From assembly GCF_029360775.1 (NCBI RefSeq), contig NZ_JARKMZ010000041.1:46439-110438 (forward strand): a stretch of DNA of 64,000 nucleotides, given 5' to 3'. The stretch comes from Daejeonella sp. H1SJ63. Lineage in GTDB: Bacteria > Bacteroidota > Bacteroidia > Sphingobacteriales > Sphingobacteriaceae. Every line of letters begins with the position of its first letter. The first letter of the stretch is position 1. Below are positions 8,897-17,677 of this stretch, one piece after another. The notes beneath the pieces were generated by a model. The model made no database searches. It was not told the origin of the DNA and saw nothing but the letters and a program-made list of their open reading frames with translations. Position numbers and translations under genes: made by a program.

Positions 8897-9583
8897 TTAT
8901 ATGCTCCGGTCCTTTAACAAAGGCTTTAAATGCGATAATACAAATTCCAGTTGTTGCTCCTGATTAATGTGCGAATTGTCGAGCACAATAGCATCAGGGG
9001 CCTGAATCAGCGGACTTTCGGCCCTGGTAGTGTCCTGATAATCTCTGAATGCCAGATTGTCAAATATCTCCTCCAGTTTTACATTTTCACCTTTTGCAAT
9101 CAGTTCATCATATCTTCTGGCAGCTCTGATTTCAGGATCGGCAGTCATGAATAATTTAAGATCGGCATCAGGGAAAACCACAGTGCCAATATCGCGGCCA
9201 TCCATGACAATATTTCCTGATCTGCCCATTCTTTGTTGCTGCTTTACCATTTCCACTCTTACGGCTTTAATGGCGCTCACTGTACTTACTTTTTCAGCTA
9301 CCGGCATTTGTCTTATTTCTTCTGAAACGTCTTCATCATTCAGGGTGATAAGCGTTTGGCCGTCTTTAGTCTGAAAATTCAGGTGAATATTCCTTAAAGC
9401 ATTGTCAACGGCTTCAGCATCGTTCAGGTCAATATTATTCCTTAAAAAGTAAAGGGTAACAGCACGGTACATCGCACCGCTGTCGATATAAATAAAATCA
9501 AGTTTTTTTGCCAGGGCTTTTGCCACTGTACTTTTTCCGCAGGACGAGAAGCCATCAATGGCTATTATGATGTTATTTTTCAT
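8897..9583 (-). CDS. cmk: Cytidylate kinase
   Basis: 228 residues. It phosphorylates CMP and dCMP with ATP and so links RNA turnover and pyrimidine supply to CTP and dCTP. The P-loop GFSSCGKST is at about 11-19, YIDSGAMYRAVT follows, and GRDIGTVVFPDAD in the central region is the family signature. It lies directly upstream of rpsA on the same strand, a neighbourhood also seen in many other bacteria (cmk-rpsA), here with a 305-base start-to-stop separation and a separate rpsA promoter. A near-match to the -7 box (TATTTTTA) lies just upstream of its ATG. Confidence 0.96.
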   Translation of the reverse strand: MKNNIIIAIDGFSSCGKSTVAKALAKKLDFIYIDSGAMYRAVTLYFLRNNIDLNDAEAVDNALRNIHLNFQTKDGQTLITLNDEDVSEEIRQMPVAEKVSTVSAIKAVRVEMVKQQQRMGRSGNIVMDGRDIGTVVFPDADLKLFMTADPEIRAARRYDELIAKGENVKLEEIFDNLAFRDYQDTTRAESPLIQAPDAIVLDNSHINQEQQLEFVLSHLKPLLKDRSI

Positions 9584-9686
9584 CGCCGTAAAAATAGGAT
9601 TTGCTTTCTATTTAGCTGTTAAGGAATATGATTTTATTTATATCAGGCTTATCTGAAGCATGAACTTAAATTTCTTAATTTCAAAT

Positions 9687-10097
9687 ATGCAAATCCGAAA
9701 AGAAGATTTAATCAGAGAACTTGTGTTCCGCACTTCCAGAAGTGGTGGGAAAGGTGGTCAGCATGTTAATAAGGTATCCAGCAAAGTAGAACTGAATTTT
9801 AATGTGCGTAACTCAGGCTTGTTTACTGATCAGCAAAAAGTATTGATCATTGAGAAACTCGCAGGGCGTATTAATTCTGATGGTGTGCTGCAGGTAGTTA
9901 CAGAAGAGGAGAGAAGTCAGTACCGTAATAAAGAAAGGGGGATTGAAAAATTACTTTTAATTCTTCAAAATGCTTTATACCGGCCCGCTTTAAGAAAGCC
10001 AACTAAACCTAAACGTGCAGATGTAGAGAACAGATTGAGAGCAAAACAACTAAATGCCCTTAAAAAGATCAGCAGGAGGGATTTCTTTAAAGATTGA
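9687..10097 (+). CDS. arfB: ArfB-like peptidyl-tRNA hydrolase (ribosome rescue)
   Basis: About 136 residues. It carries the class I release-factor catalytic signature GGKGGQHVNK with the GGQ tripeptide, and the basic C-terminal tail (RRDFFKD preceded by many Lys/Arg) that anchors ArfB/YaeJ in the mRNA channel of stalled ribosomes. There is no codon-recognition domain, so it is not a true release factor. An in-frame ATG at 9660 would add nine residues. I prefer the ATG at 9687 because it puts the GGQ at the usual distance from the N-terminus. It is divergent from cmk. Confidence 0.88.
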   Translation: MQIRKEDLIRELVFRTSRSGGKGGQHVNKVSSKVELNFNVRNSGLFTDQQKVLIIEKLAGRINSDGVLQVVTEEERSQYRNKERGIEKLLLILQNALYRPALRKPTKPKRADVENRLRAKQLNALKKISRRDFFKD

Positions 10098-10101
10098 TGC
10101 C

Positions 10102-11073
10102 TTAATTCTTATTAAATCTGTAGTAAACCGTTAATGAACCATACTGATGTGGTTTTGCAATGCTCTTTACTTCCCTTGATTTAAATATGATTGAGAAATC
10201 CCCTGTCCATCGGTTTCGGGAGTAAATAATTCCTGCCTGCTGGCTGAAGACAAAAGGTTTTACATCATAAACCACTGGTCCTTTATCTGCCCTGAACATT
10301 CCGCCTTCTATAGTAGCATCATAGGCAATGAAATGAAACATTGGTTTAGCATAGAAGAAAAACTCCCTGTCATTTTCAGGTTTTGATACTGACTTGTTAG
10401 AAATTGTGCTTTGGGTACTTGCTGAGTTAAAGAGCTGATTTATTGTTCCGCTTCGGAAAAGAAAACCGGCGCCGGCTCCTGCAAAAGTATTTCCACCATT
10501 GATATATGAGCTTAGCGTGAAATCTGTATTTCCGGACGGAAATCTTTTGAGTAAATTATTGTATTCCAGTGTTGAGTTTATTCCGGCTTCATTGTTTACC
10601 TGCCATTGCCAGCCATTAATCTCATAAAAACCAACTGTATTGTGTAAAAGCTCCTGTGCCTCTTTCCCCTTTGCTGCAGGTCCGATTGTTCCTGCCTGCA
10701 GACTGATTTTCAGACTGCTTTCTGAATTATATAGTAAATTGACATTCCCGCCTGCGTAAAGGTAGGCAGCAAACGGACGGTCAACAAAAGCAATGTTATT
10801 AATATTGCCCGTTTGGGGATTGTACATCTTCTGGCCTGCTTCAATTTCCCAGATCACTTTATTGAGTTTTTCGTTTTTAAATTCAGACTGATCCATTGCA
10901 GATCTGAAATTTAAAAACAAGCCATTGGTATAATACCGGTCCTGACCATATGCCAGATAGGAGTCATTTTCGCTTCTGAAACTGAATTCGCTTTTATAAC
11001 TATCAGATTGAGCCTTTGTAGTGAAATATGAAAAACATAAGGTAGCTGATAACAATAAGATTGTTTTTTTCAT
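10102..11073 (-). CDS. LpxR-family lipid A 3'-O-deacylase-like outer-membrane protein
   Basis: 323 residues with a signal peptide ending near KAQ (22). The mature N-terminus has the family pattern S-E-N-D (35-37) followed by DRYYTNG (45-51), then GPAAKGKEAQELLH with His at about 144. These match the Asn/Asp, Thr and His catalytic set known for LpxR (PF09982), a barrel enzyme that removes the 3'-acyloxyacyl chain of lipid A at the outer membrane. The remainder has barrel-like alternation and ends in an aromatic strand (VYYRFNKN). The fold family is well supported; activity on this organism's lipid A is inference. Confidence 0.8.
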   Translation of the reverse strand: MKKTILLLSATLCFSYFTTKAQSDSYKSEFSFRSENDSYLAYGQDRYYTNGLFLNFRSAMDQSEFKNEKLNKVIWEIEAGQKMYNPQTGNINNIAFVDRPFAAYLYAGGNVNLLYNSESSLKISLQAGTIGPAAKGKEAQELLHNTVGFYEINGWQWQVNNEAGINSTLEYNNLLKRFPSGNTDFTLSSYINGGNTFAGAGAGFLFRSGTINQLFNSASTQSTISNKSVSKPENDREFFFYAKPMFHFIAYDATIEGGMFRADKGPVVYDVKPFVFSQQAGIIYSRNRWTGDFSIIFKSREVKSIAKPHQYGSLTVYYRFNKN

Positions 11074-11138
11074 TCAATTGATGAGTGTAGAATAGTTAGC
11101 AGGAAATAACTCCCGGCAAAATCGCATTTTTTTCAGGA

Positions 11139-11651
11139 TTAAAAACTGTATCCTAAACTTAATCCGGCGTAGTATGGAATAAAAAAGTCCTTGTTGAATA
11201 CCGGAGTGAGACCAGCTCTCAGTGAAAATCCGCCATCTGAGGGCTGCAATCTGTATGAAAAGCTCATTGTGCCAATGATATTACTTTGATTATCATTGAA
11301 CACAATAGAATTTTCATTCCCCCCGGTGGCTATAAGTGTGGCTCCAAGACCCATTTCAAAAAAATGCTTCCCTTTACCTAAAAGATAATTCAGTGACAGG
11401 GGTACAGTAGTAGCGTTATCGCCGTCTATAGCAACATAGCCTATTCCGGCTCTGCCACCGAGCCCATCCCGTCGATTGGAAAAACGCGTATCGTAATTGG
11501 CGGTAAACAATAATCCCTGGCCACCCAGCTCAACAAATATATTTTGAGCCCGCTTTTCAGGTCCCGAAGATTCCGATCTGCTTTCCTGTCCTTTTGCGCT
11601 ATTTATGAGTAAAGAGCAAAGGACTAATAATGATGTAATTCTGGGTTTCAT
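11139..11651 (-). CDS. Small outer-membrane beta-barrel protein
   Basis: 170 residues with a signal peptide (about 1-21, ending AKGQ). Alternating strands with glycine/aromatic girdles follow (GGRAGIGYVAID, SLNYLLGKGKHFFEMGLGATL), and the chain ends in an aromatic LSLGYSF, the classic C-terminal signal of an outer-membrane barrel with about eight strands. I do not recognise a specific family. It lies between lon and the LpxR-like gene on the same strand, 65 bases upstream of the latter, and could share a transcript with it. Confidence 0.7.
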   Translation of the reverse strand: MKPRITSLLVLCSLLINSAKGQESRSESSGPEKRAQNIFVELGGQGLLFTANYDTRFSNRRDGLGGRAGIGYVAIDGDNATTVPLSLNYLLGKGKHFFEMGLGATLIATGGNENSIVFNDNQSNIIGTMSFSYRLQPSDGGFSLRAGLTPVFNKDFFIPYYAGLSLGYSF

Positions 11652-11712
11652 ATTCTGAGTTTTAGATAGGTGTGTATTTAAAATTAAGAATATTTCAGGA
11701 GTTTAAATCAAA

Positions 11713-14187
11713 TTAATGAATCTCAGCAGATGTACTTTTTACAGAAACATCTATTGCGTCTTTAACTTTGTCTTTACTCAATGCGAGCTCAATTACTTCC
11801 TTCATTTCAGTTACGTAATAGAAATTAAGGTCTTTTATATAATCTTCCTTGATCTCCATTATATCTTTTCTGTTTGATTTTGAAAGAATAATCTCTTTGA
11901 TATTGGCTCGCTTAGCCGCCAGAATTTTTTCTTTTATTCCTCCAACAGGCAATACTTTACCACGAAGTGTAATTTCTCCTGTCATTGCCAGATGAGGTTT
12001 CACTTTCCGCTGAGTAAATGCAGATGTCAGGGCGGTTAACATGGTTATACCTGCAGACGGACCATCTTTCGGGGTTGCTCCGGCAGGAACATGCACATGT
12101 ACGTCCCACTGATCAAATAATCTGTAGTCAATATTAAATTTGGATGCATTGGCACGCAGGTAAGCCATGGCTATGGTGGCAGATTCTTTCATTACATCAC
12201 CCAGATTACCGGTAAGAGATAATTTACCTTTTCCCGGACTCAAACTTGCTTCAATAAAGAGTATATCTCCTCCAACCTGGGTCCATGCCAGACCGGTAAC
12301 TACTCCGGCAACTTCATTACCCTCATACAAATCCTTATCAAAAATCGGCGGACCCAGAATAGTTTCCACATCATCCTTGCTCAGGGAAGGATTGTATTCT
12401 TTATCCATGGCGATTTTTGTTGCTACTCCGCGTACCAGAGATCCTATCTTTTTTTCAAGTCCCCTGACACCGGATTCACGGGTATAGTCCTCGATTACTT
12501 TTTCAATAACATTTGCTTTAAGAGAAATATCTTTAGTCTTTATACCGTGTTGTTCCCTTTGTTTAGGAAGCAGATGCTGTTTTGCGATTTCTACTTTTTC
12601 TTCAATAGTATAGCCATTCACCTCGATAATTTCCATTCTGTCGAGTAGGGCAGGCTGAATAGTGCTCAGTGAATTTGCTGTTGCAATAAACATCACTCCG
12701 GAAAGGTCATAGTCAACTTCTACATAATGATCATAGAATGCATTATTTTGTTCCGGATCAAGTACCTCAAGCAGGGCTGAGGATGGATCGCCTCTGAAAT
12801 CATTACCTACTTTATCTATTTCATCCAGTACAAAAACAGGATTTGATGTTCCAGCCTTTTTGATCGACTGGATGATTCTTCCAGGCATTGCACCAATGTA
12901 TGTTTTGCGGTGTCCTCTGATTTCTGCTTCATCACGGATGCCCCCCAGTGCCATACGTACATATTTTCTTCCAAGAGCTTTGGCAATTGATTTACCCAAA
13001 GATGTTTTACCAACTCCCGGAGGGCCCACCAGACACAGGATAGGAGCCTTCATGTTATGCTTTAGCTTAAGTACAGCAAGGTATTCAATGATACGCTGCT
13101 TGACTTTCTCCAGTCCGTAATGATCTTTTGCCAGAATTTTTTCTGCCCGTTTCAGGTCAAAATTATCTTTTGTGAATTCATTCCATGGAAGATCAAGAAG
13201 TAACTCAAGGTAATTGATTTGAATTGAATAGTCGGCAGCTGCCGGGTTCATTCTCGATAATTTTTCGATTTCTTTATTGAAATGGTCTGCAACATCTTTG
13301 CTCCATTTTTTTTCTGAGGCTCTGAACCTCAGGTTTTCAATTTCAAGGTCAGGAGAGTTGCCGCCAAGCTCTTCCTGAATAGTTTTCAATTGCTGGTTAA
13401 GGAAATAGTCTCTTTGCTGCTTATCAAGGTCGACCCTGACTTTGGACTGAATCTGGTTTTTCAGCTCCTGCATCTGCAGCTCTTGTGTCAGGTGCTCCAG
13501 TACCATTTTAGCACGTTCCGGAAGATTGGCAACTTCAAGCATTTGCTGTTTGGCTGCCACATCAGCATTCATATTTGATGAAATGAAATTGATCAGGAAT
13601 GATGCGCTTTCAATATTTTTAATAGCTATTCCAGCCTCACTTGGTATATTCGGAGAGAGTTGAATAATCTGCATGGCCATTTCCTTAATAGATGCCATGA
13701 GTGCTTTGAACTCCTTGTCAGGCTTTGGGCGTACCTCTTCAAATTTTTGTATCGATGCCTTAATATAAGGATCGTTCTGTATTTCTTCCTGCAGTCTGAA
13801 CCTTTGTTTACCCTGGATAATTACAGTGGTATTGCCGTCAGGCATCTGCAGCATTTTGATAATCAGCGCTACCGTTCCTACCTGGTTAAGTTGCTCAAAT
13901 GTTGGGTCTTCAATACCTACATCGCGCTGAGAAACCACTCCGATGATTCTGTCACCACGGTATGCATCTTTAATCAGCTTTATGCTTTTATCTCTGCCTA
14001 CCGTAATAGGAATAACCACTCCCGGAAATAATACAGTGTTTCGTAATGGAAGAATCGACAAAATGTCGGGTGTTTCCTCATTGTTCATTTCCTCTTCATC
14101 TTCTTGCGACATCAGTGGAAAGAACTCAGAATCTTCATTAATTAGGGGTATTGCGCGATTAAAATCAAAGTTATCGTAGTTATTCAT
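11713..14187 (-). CDS. lon: ATP-dependent Lon protease
   Basis: 824 residues, full-length LonA. The N-terminal substrate-binding domain spans about 40-240, followed by a coiled helical region. The AAA+ module has Walker [10 protein letters not shown] at about 388-396 and Walker [10 protein letters not shown] at about 451-459. The C-terminal Ser-Lys protease has PKDGPSAG with catalytic Ser711 and partner Lys754, whose spacing of 43 equals that in E. coli Lon. It degrades misfolded and regulatory proteins in the cytoplasm. Upstream on the same strand is a near-perfect sigma-54 promoter (14260-14276) and two small palindromes in the predicted leader, suggesting regulated rather than housekeeping transcription. 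Confidence 0.97.
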   Translation of the reverse strand: MNNYDNFDFNRAIPLINEDSEFFPLMSQEDEEEMNNEETPDILSILPLRNTVLFPGVVIPITVGRDKSIKLIKDAYRGDRIIGVVSQRDVGIEDPTFEQLNQVGTVALIIKMLQMPDGNTTVIIQGKQRFRLQEEIQNDPYIKASIQKFEEVRPKPDKEFKALMASIKEMAMQIIQLSPNIPSEAGIAIKNIESASFLINFISSNMNADVAAKQQMLEVANLPERAKMVLEHLTQELQMQELKNQIQSKVRVDLDKQQRDYFLNQQLKTIQEELGGNSPDLEIENLRFRASEKKWSKDVADHFNKEIEKLSRMNPAAADYSIQINYLELLLDLPWNEFTKDNFDLKRAEKILAKDHYGLEKVKQRIIEYLAVLKLKHNMKAPILCLVGPPGVGKTSLGKSIAKALGRKYVRMALGGIRDEAEIRGHRKTYIGAMPGRIIQSIKKAGTSNPVFVLDEIDKVGNDFRGDPSSALLEVLDPEQNNAFYDHYVEVDYDLSGVMFIATANSLSTIQPALLDRMEIIEVNGYTIEEKVEIAKQHLLPKQREQHGIKTKDISLKANVIEKVIEDYTRESGVRGLEKKIGSLVRGVATKIAMDKEYNPSLSKDDVETILGPPIFDKDLYEGNEVAGVVTGLAWTQVGGDILFIEASLSPGKGKLSLTGNLGDVMKESATIAMAYLRANASKFNIDYRLFDQWDVHVHVPAGATPKDGPSAGITMLTALTSAFTQRKVKPHLAMTGEITLRGKVLPVGGIKEKILAAKRANIKEIILSKSNRKDIMEIKEDYIKDLNFYYVTEMKEVIELALSKDKVKDAIDVSVKSTSAEIH

Positions 14188-14203
14188 CTATATCTCTTAT
14201 AAC

Positions 14204-14230
14204 GTCATTATGACAGTTGAATTTATTCAA
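14204..14230. repeat. Tandem palindromes in the lon leader
   Basis: GTCATTATGAC (14204-14214, perfect around its central T) is followed after two bases by TTGAAT-TT-ATTCAA (14217-14230, six-base perfect arms). Both lie between the predicted sigma-54 transcript start and the lon ATG. They could be a repressor operator or RNA hairpins. Confidence 0.4.
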
Positions 14231-14259
14231 GGCAGCTAAAAATAGCTTCAGCAATAGAT

Positions 14260-14276
14260 TGCAAGCCATGTGCCAA
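14260..14276 (-). promoter_or_regulatory. Candidate sigma-54 (-24/-12) promoter of lon
   Basis: On the minus strand the site reads TTGGCACATGGCTTGCA. This matches the RpoN consensus TTGGCAC-N5-TTGCA at every defined core position with exact GG-to-GC spacing. The predicted start is near 14249, giving a leader of about 62 bases to the lon ATG. A 23-base perfect dyad lies about 84 bases upstream of that start, where enhancer-binding activators usually sit. Confidence 0.6.
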
Positions 14277-14321
14277 TTCAAATTCTACTTTAATTTAGGC
14301 AGATAATAATTAAAATACCGA

Positions 14322-14344
14322 CAATTCTGCTGACACAAGAATTG
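14322..14344. promoter_or_regulatory. Dyad upstream of the lon sigma-54 site
   Basis: CAATTCT and AGAATTG form perfect seven-base inverted arms around a nine-base spacer. The centre, 14333, is about -84 relative to the predicted sigma-54 start. Position and symmetry suit an activator-binding site. No activator gene is in the window. Confidence 0.4.
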
Positions 14345-14493
14345 ATCAGGGCTTCAATGGTAAGATTAGCTCTGATTATTAAACTTCGCAAAATCGGGTT
14401 TTGATTTTCATTCTTTTCTTTATTTTGTACATTTAAAATAATTATGGTCTGAGTACCGTTCTTATATCGATATTAATTTGTTACAAATTTCAA

Positions 14494-15108
14494 ATGAGAT
14501 CAATTTCAGGTTTTTTAGTTATCCTTTGTGCTGCGAATATAGCTTTCGCACAGACGTCTTATCATAAAATGGGCCAGAAGGCCCTGATTGACGGTAATTT
14601 TAAATTAGCTGTTACTAATCTTGAAAAAGCTATGGCTGTTGATACGAGCGATGTAAATACCCTTTACATGCTTGGTTATTCTTATTATCATTCATCTGCG
14701 TACAAAGAGGCTGTAACTACTTTTAACAGAGTAATTAACTTAAAGCCAAATGATAATAGTGCCTATTATTACAGAGGTAAGGCCAGAAATATTATGGCAA
14801 ATGAAACTAAAGGGATAACTTATGCTGATCGTGAAAAGTTGCTTTTATTTGCTATAAAGGATTTTTCAAAAGCCATTGAACTGAATCAGGATGATGTTAA
14901 ATTGTATCAGAACCGGGCTGTAGCATACAGAGATTATGGGGTACTTAAAGGACAGAAAATTCCAAATTTTTATGACAAAGGAAAAGCTACCAGCTCCTTC
15001 AGGTCATGTATTGCTGATTTTGAAAAGGTTCTTTCATTTACACCTGACAGAAGAGATGTCATTACCCAGTTGGCTGATGCTAAAGTATATCTCCAGAATC
15101 TTAAATAA
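14494..15108 (+). CDS. Secreted tetratricopeptide-repeat protein
   Basis: 204 residues with a signal peptide (about 1-20, ending AFAQ) and three to four TPR units covering the mature part. Examples are the unit around residues 23-55 (KMGQKALIDGNFKLAVTNLEKAM), the next (LYMLGYSYYHSSAYKEAVTTFNRVINLKPND), and the one near FAIKDFSKAIELNQDD. Such proteins act as periplasmic scaffolds; no catalytic motif is present. It is followed 9 bases later by a clear terminator, so it is probably monocistronic. The partner is unknown. Confidence 0.85.
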   Translation: MRSISGFLVILCAANIAFAQTSYHKMGQKALIDGNFKLAVTNLEKAMAVDTSDVNTLYMLGYSYYHSSAYKEAVTTFNRVINLKPNDNSAYYYRGKARNIMANETKGITYADREKLLLFAIKDFSKAIELNQDDVKLYQNRAVAYRDYGVLKGQKIPNFYDKGKATSSFRSCIADFEKVLSFTPDRRDVITQLADAKVYLQNLK

Positions 15109-15117
15109 AATTTCAGG

Positions 15118-15141
15118 ACCCGGGTTTAACCGGGTTTTTTT
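15118..15141 (+). terminator. Intrinsic terminator after the TPR gene
   Basis: A six-base stem ACCCGG (15118-15123) pairs with CCGGGT (15130-15135) around a six-base loop and is followed by a run of T on the plus strand, 9 bases after the stop codon at 15108. Confidence 0.88.
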
Positions 15142-15173
15142 ATAATATTGCCGCAACAGTACTTCCTATCTCA

Positions 15174-15521
15174 ATGCTCAAATCCATTCGAAAATTTGAA
15201 AACCTTCATATTGCATGCTGGCTGATTAAGGATACATTCTGGGTGATGGATCTTCAGATTCCAGGAATCATCATGATATTTCCGACACTCTTTCTTGCTT
15301 TTTTTATCACCTTCAGGTTCAGGAAGGTGATTTCAGAGCTCTTTCATAATCTGGCCGTTTGTTTCTGGATCATGGCCAATGCGATATGGATGATTGGTGA
15401 GTTCTTTTTTAATGATACTCTGCGTCCGTACTCAATTGTGTTTTTTGTATCCGGACTGGCTGTATTGGCCTGGTATTATCTGTTTCAGAGCAGAAAAGTT
15501 GAAGCCGACTCGGGTGAGTAA
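15174..15521 (+). CDS. Small integral membrane protein of unknown function
   Basis: 115 residues. After a basic N-terminus come about three hydrophobic spans: near 27-47 (LQIPGIIMIFPTLFLAFFIT), near 59-76 (NLAVCFWIMANAIWMIGEFF) and near 85-104 (IVFFVSGLAVLAWYYLF). The C-terminus is short and charged. I do not recognise the family. It lies after a strong terminator and converges on the lipoprotein/gpmI operon, so it must have its own promoter, which I could not pinpoint. It could be described only as an unknown inner-membrane protein. Confidence 0.6.
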   Translation: MLKSIRKFENLHIACWLIKDTFWVMDLQIPGIIMIFPTLFLAFFITFRFRKVISELFHNLAVCFWIMANAIWMIGEFFFNDTLRPYSIVFFVSGLAVLAWYYLFQSRKVEADSGE

Positions 15522-15546
15522 GAGATAGAAGGATTTGGCAGGCAGA

Positions 15547-16074
15547 TCAGCGAATTAAACTCCCCCTGATTTCAAACCTGTTTTTGCCGAGAAAAATTAC
15601 CTTTTGATCTTTGATAATGGAGTAAACCGAATCCGGGATATAGGTCAAAACTTCATCGGTTTTATAAAGGTTGTTTTTTGTCCGGTTTCTTATCTGAAGA
15701 TAGACTATTTCTTTGTTTTTGTTTTGTCTGGTAATAATGAGTCTTGTTCTGAGAGTTGAATCAAGTGCAAGAAATTCAGTGTTTTCCGCTTTTTTTATCA
15801 CGCTATAACTATCCTGCCAGGCAGTTTTGTTGATATCAGATTCGCTGAACAGAGCCAGTTCATCTTCCCAGTTCACTTCGAGGTTTGTCAATGATTCGGA
15901 AATGCCGTTCTGCATTACTGTTTTATTGACACGGGTATTGGATTTGCTGAGCCTGCTCACTTCAGATTCAACAAATCCTTTAATATCTGCATAATGTTTT
16001 TGGGATGATTTTACTTCAGGTTCGGAACAGGAGTATATCCAAAAAGAAAGTAAAAATAAGACACCGATTCTCAT
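15547..16074 (-). CDS. Lipoprotein of unknown function, coupled to gpmI
   Basis: 175 residues. A short hydrophobic signal ends in the lipobox-like WIYSC (Cys16), so the protein is probably lipid-anchored. The mature part is soluble-looking, with a helical N-terminal half and a strand-rich C-terminal half (EIVYLQIRNRTKNNLYKTDEVLTYIPDSVYSI). I do not recognise a family. Its start codon shares a base with the gpmI stop (16074), so translation is coupled to a glycolytic enzyme gene. That is probably genome compaction rather than a functional link. Confidence 0.7.
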   Translation of the reverse strand: MRIGVLFLLSFWIYSCSEPEVKSSQKHYADIKGFVESEVSRLSKSNTRVNKTVMQNGISESLTNLEVNWEDELALFSESDINKTAWQDSYSVIKKAENTEFLALDSTLRTRLIITRQNKNKEIVYLQIRNRTKNNLYKTDEVLTYIPDSVYSIIKDQKVIFLGKNRFEIRGSLIR

Positions 16075-17597
16075 CAGGATACCAGTATTTCTCCGTTCAT
16101 TATCTCAGGGACTTCAATATTCATGATTTTCAGAATAGTAGGGGCTACGTCTCCCAGTTTACCATCCCGAATATGCTTGAAATCTTTATCGATCAAAATA
16201 CAAGGCACCAGATTAGTGGTATGTGCGGTATTTGGAGACCCGTCGGGATTGATCATATAATCTGCATTGCCATGATCTGCAAGAATAATAAAGGAGTAGC
16301 CATTCTTAAGACCACACTCTACCACTTTTTGAAGACATTTGTCGACAGTTTCAACGGCTTTAACTACAGCACTGAAAACGCCCGTATGACCAACCATGTC
16401 AGGATTGGCAAAATTAAGGCATACAAAATCAGGCCATCCTTTTTCCAGTTCAGGACAAATGGCATCGGCAATTTCTACAGCGCTCATTTCAGGTTGCAGG
16501 TCGTAGGTAGCAACTTTGGGTGAAGGGATCAGAATTCTTTTCTCATTTTCAAATTCTTTTTCTCTTCCACCTGAAAAGAAAAAGGTTACATGCGGATATT
16601 TTTCTGTTTCAGCAATCCTGATCTGTTTTTTATTATTCTGCTCAAGCACTGCACCTAAGGTATCATTCAGGTCATCTTTAGTAAATACAACATGTACCTT
16701 TTTGAAGGTTTCGTCATAGGTGGTCATGGTTACATAGTACAGATCCAGTGGTTTCATCTGATACTCTGGGAATGCCTGCTGAGTAAGTACGGCAGTAATT
16801 TCACGACCACGGTCTGTTCTGAAATTAAAACAGATTACTACATCACCTTCCTCAATTTTCCCAACAGGGATTCCGTCATTGTCAATCCTGACAATCGGTT
16901 CTATAAACTCATCGCTTACACCGGCATCGTACGAATTTTGAATGCTCTCAGAGATGTCGTTACTCGGTTTTCCGGTACCATTTACCATAAGGTCATAAGC
17001 CAGCTTAACACGCTCCCAGCGGTTATCTCTGTCCATGGCATAATAACGACCGATAGCGGAGGCAATTATACCCGTCGAATGCTGCAAATGATCCTCTAAC
17101 TCAAGCACGAACTGGAGTCCCGAATTTGGATCGGTATCGCGTCCATCCATAAAAGCATGAATAAATACATTCTTTACCTGATTGGCTTTGGCAGCATCAC
17201 AGAGACCTTTAAGATGATCAATATGAGAATGCACCCCGCCATTGGATAAGAGTCCGATAAAATGGACATTTTTGTTCGAACTCAGTGCATGTTGGAATGC
17301 TGCTTTTAGTACAGGGTGGTTTTCCAGCTCATTTTCTCTGACAGCTTTATTTATCCTTCCCAGTTCCTGGTAAATTACCCTGCCGGCGCCAAGATTCATA
17401 TGTCCAACTTCAGAATTACCCATCTGACCTGCCGGTAAACCAACAGCTTCGCCTGAAGCCTCAAGCTTTGAATTAGGGTATTTTTGAATCAGCTGATCAA
17501 AAAAAGGAGTGTCAGCTACACTAACTGCATCAGATTTGTCATGTTTCCCGTAGCCCCAGCCATCGAGAATAAGAAGAATTGCTTTTTTATTTTCCAC
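16074..17597 (-). CDS. gpmI: 2,3-bisphosphoglycerate-independent phosphoglycerate mutase
   Basis: 507 residues. It interconverts 3- and 2-phosphoglycerate in glycolysis and gluconeogenesis using two Mn ions. LILDGWGYG at the N-terminus is followed by the phosphoserine motif GNSEVGHMNLGAGR at about 61-74. ILADHGNADYM near the C-terminus is the alkaline-phosphatase-fold metal motif. The start is GTG at 17597, chosen because the conserved LLILDGWG begins just after it and no ATG alternative exists. A -7 box TATATTTG ends only 4 bases before this GTG, which predicts a leaderless or nearly leaderless transcript. Confidence 0.95.
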   Translation of the reverse strand: MENKKAILLILDGWGYGKHDKSDAVSVADTPFFDQLIQKYPNSKLEASGEAVGLPAGQMGNSEVGHMNLGAGRVIYQELGRINKAVRENELENHPVLKAAFQHALSSNKNVHFIGLLSNGGVHSHIDHLKGLCDAAKANQVKNVFIHAFMDGRDTDPNSGLQFVLELEDHLQHSTGIIASAIGRYYAMDRDNRWERVKLAYDLMVNGTGKPSNDISESIQNSYDAGVSDEFIEPIVRIDNDGIPVGKIEEGDVVICFNFRTDRGREITAVLTQQAFPEYQMKPLDLYYVTMTTYDETFKKVHVVFTKDDLNDTLGAVLEQNNKKQIRIAETEKYPHVTFFFSGGREKEFENEKRILIPSPKVATYDLQPEMSAVEIADAICPELEKGWPDFVCLNFANPDMVGHTGVFSAVVKAVETVDKCLQKVVECGLKNGYSFIILADHGNADYMINPDGSPNTAHTTNLVPCILIDKDFKHIRDGKLGDVAPTILKIMNIEVPEIMNGEILVS

Positions 17598-17601
17598 AAC
17601 A

Positions 17602-17609
17602 CAAATATA
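17602..17609 (-). promoter_or_regulatory. -7 box for gpmI, almost abutting the start codon
   Basis: The minus strand reads TATATTTG, an exact TAnnTTTG match. Only four bases separate it from the GTG start, so transcription would begin at or next to the first codon. Confidence 0.5.
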
Positions 17610-17656
17610 CGAGGCTGTTTAAAATTATAGGCATTTTTTGTATTATGGCATAATAT

Positions 17657-17664
17657 TAGCTTTG
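17657..17664 (+). promoter_or_regulatory. -7 box for the DUF4783 gene
   Basis: TAGCTTTG exactly matches the Bacteroidota -7 consensus. An upstream TTTTTTG run ends 16 bases before it, a shortish but possible -33 element. It decides the DUF4783 start: the GTG at 17666 would lie at or before the predicted transcript start, leaving the ATG at 17678. Confidence 0.55.
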
Positions 17665-17677
17665 TGTGATACTGTAT

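Larger units (their letters stand above)
14188..14493. other. Divergent lon / TPR-gene intergenic region
   Basis: About 306 bases with no gene. It holds the lon leader palindromes, the candidate sigma-54 site and its upstream dyad. No perfect TAnnTTTG box was found for the plus-strand TPR gene; the nearest is TTAATTTG about 14 bases before its ATG. Confidence 0.6.

Noticed and set aside
8739..8963. 74-codon plus-strand frame across the rpsA-cmk gap
   Set aside because: It enters the antisense of cmk, has no promoter or family resemblance, and its composition is not protein-like.
17666..17677. GTG start for the DUF4783 gene
   Set aside because: It lies one base after the -7 box, at or before the predicted transcript start; the ATG at 17678 fits the signal peptide better.
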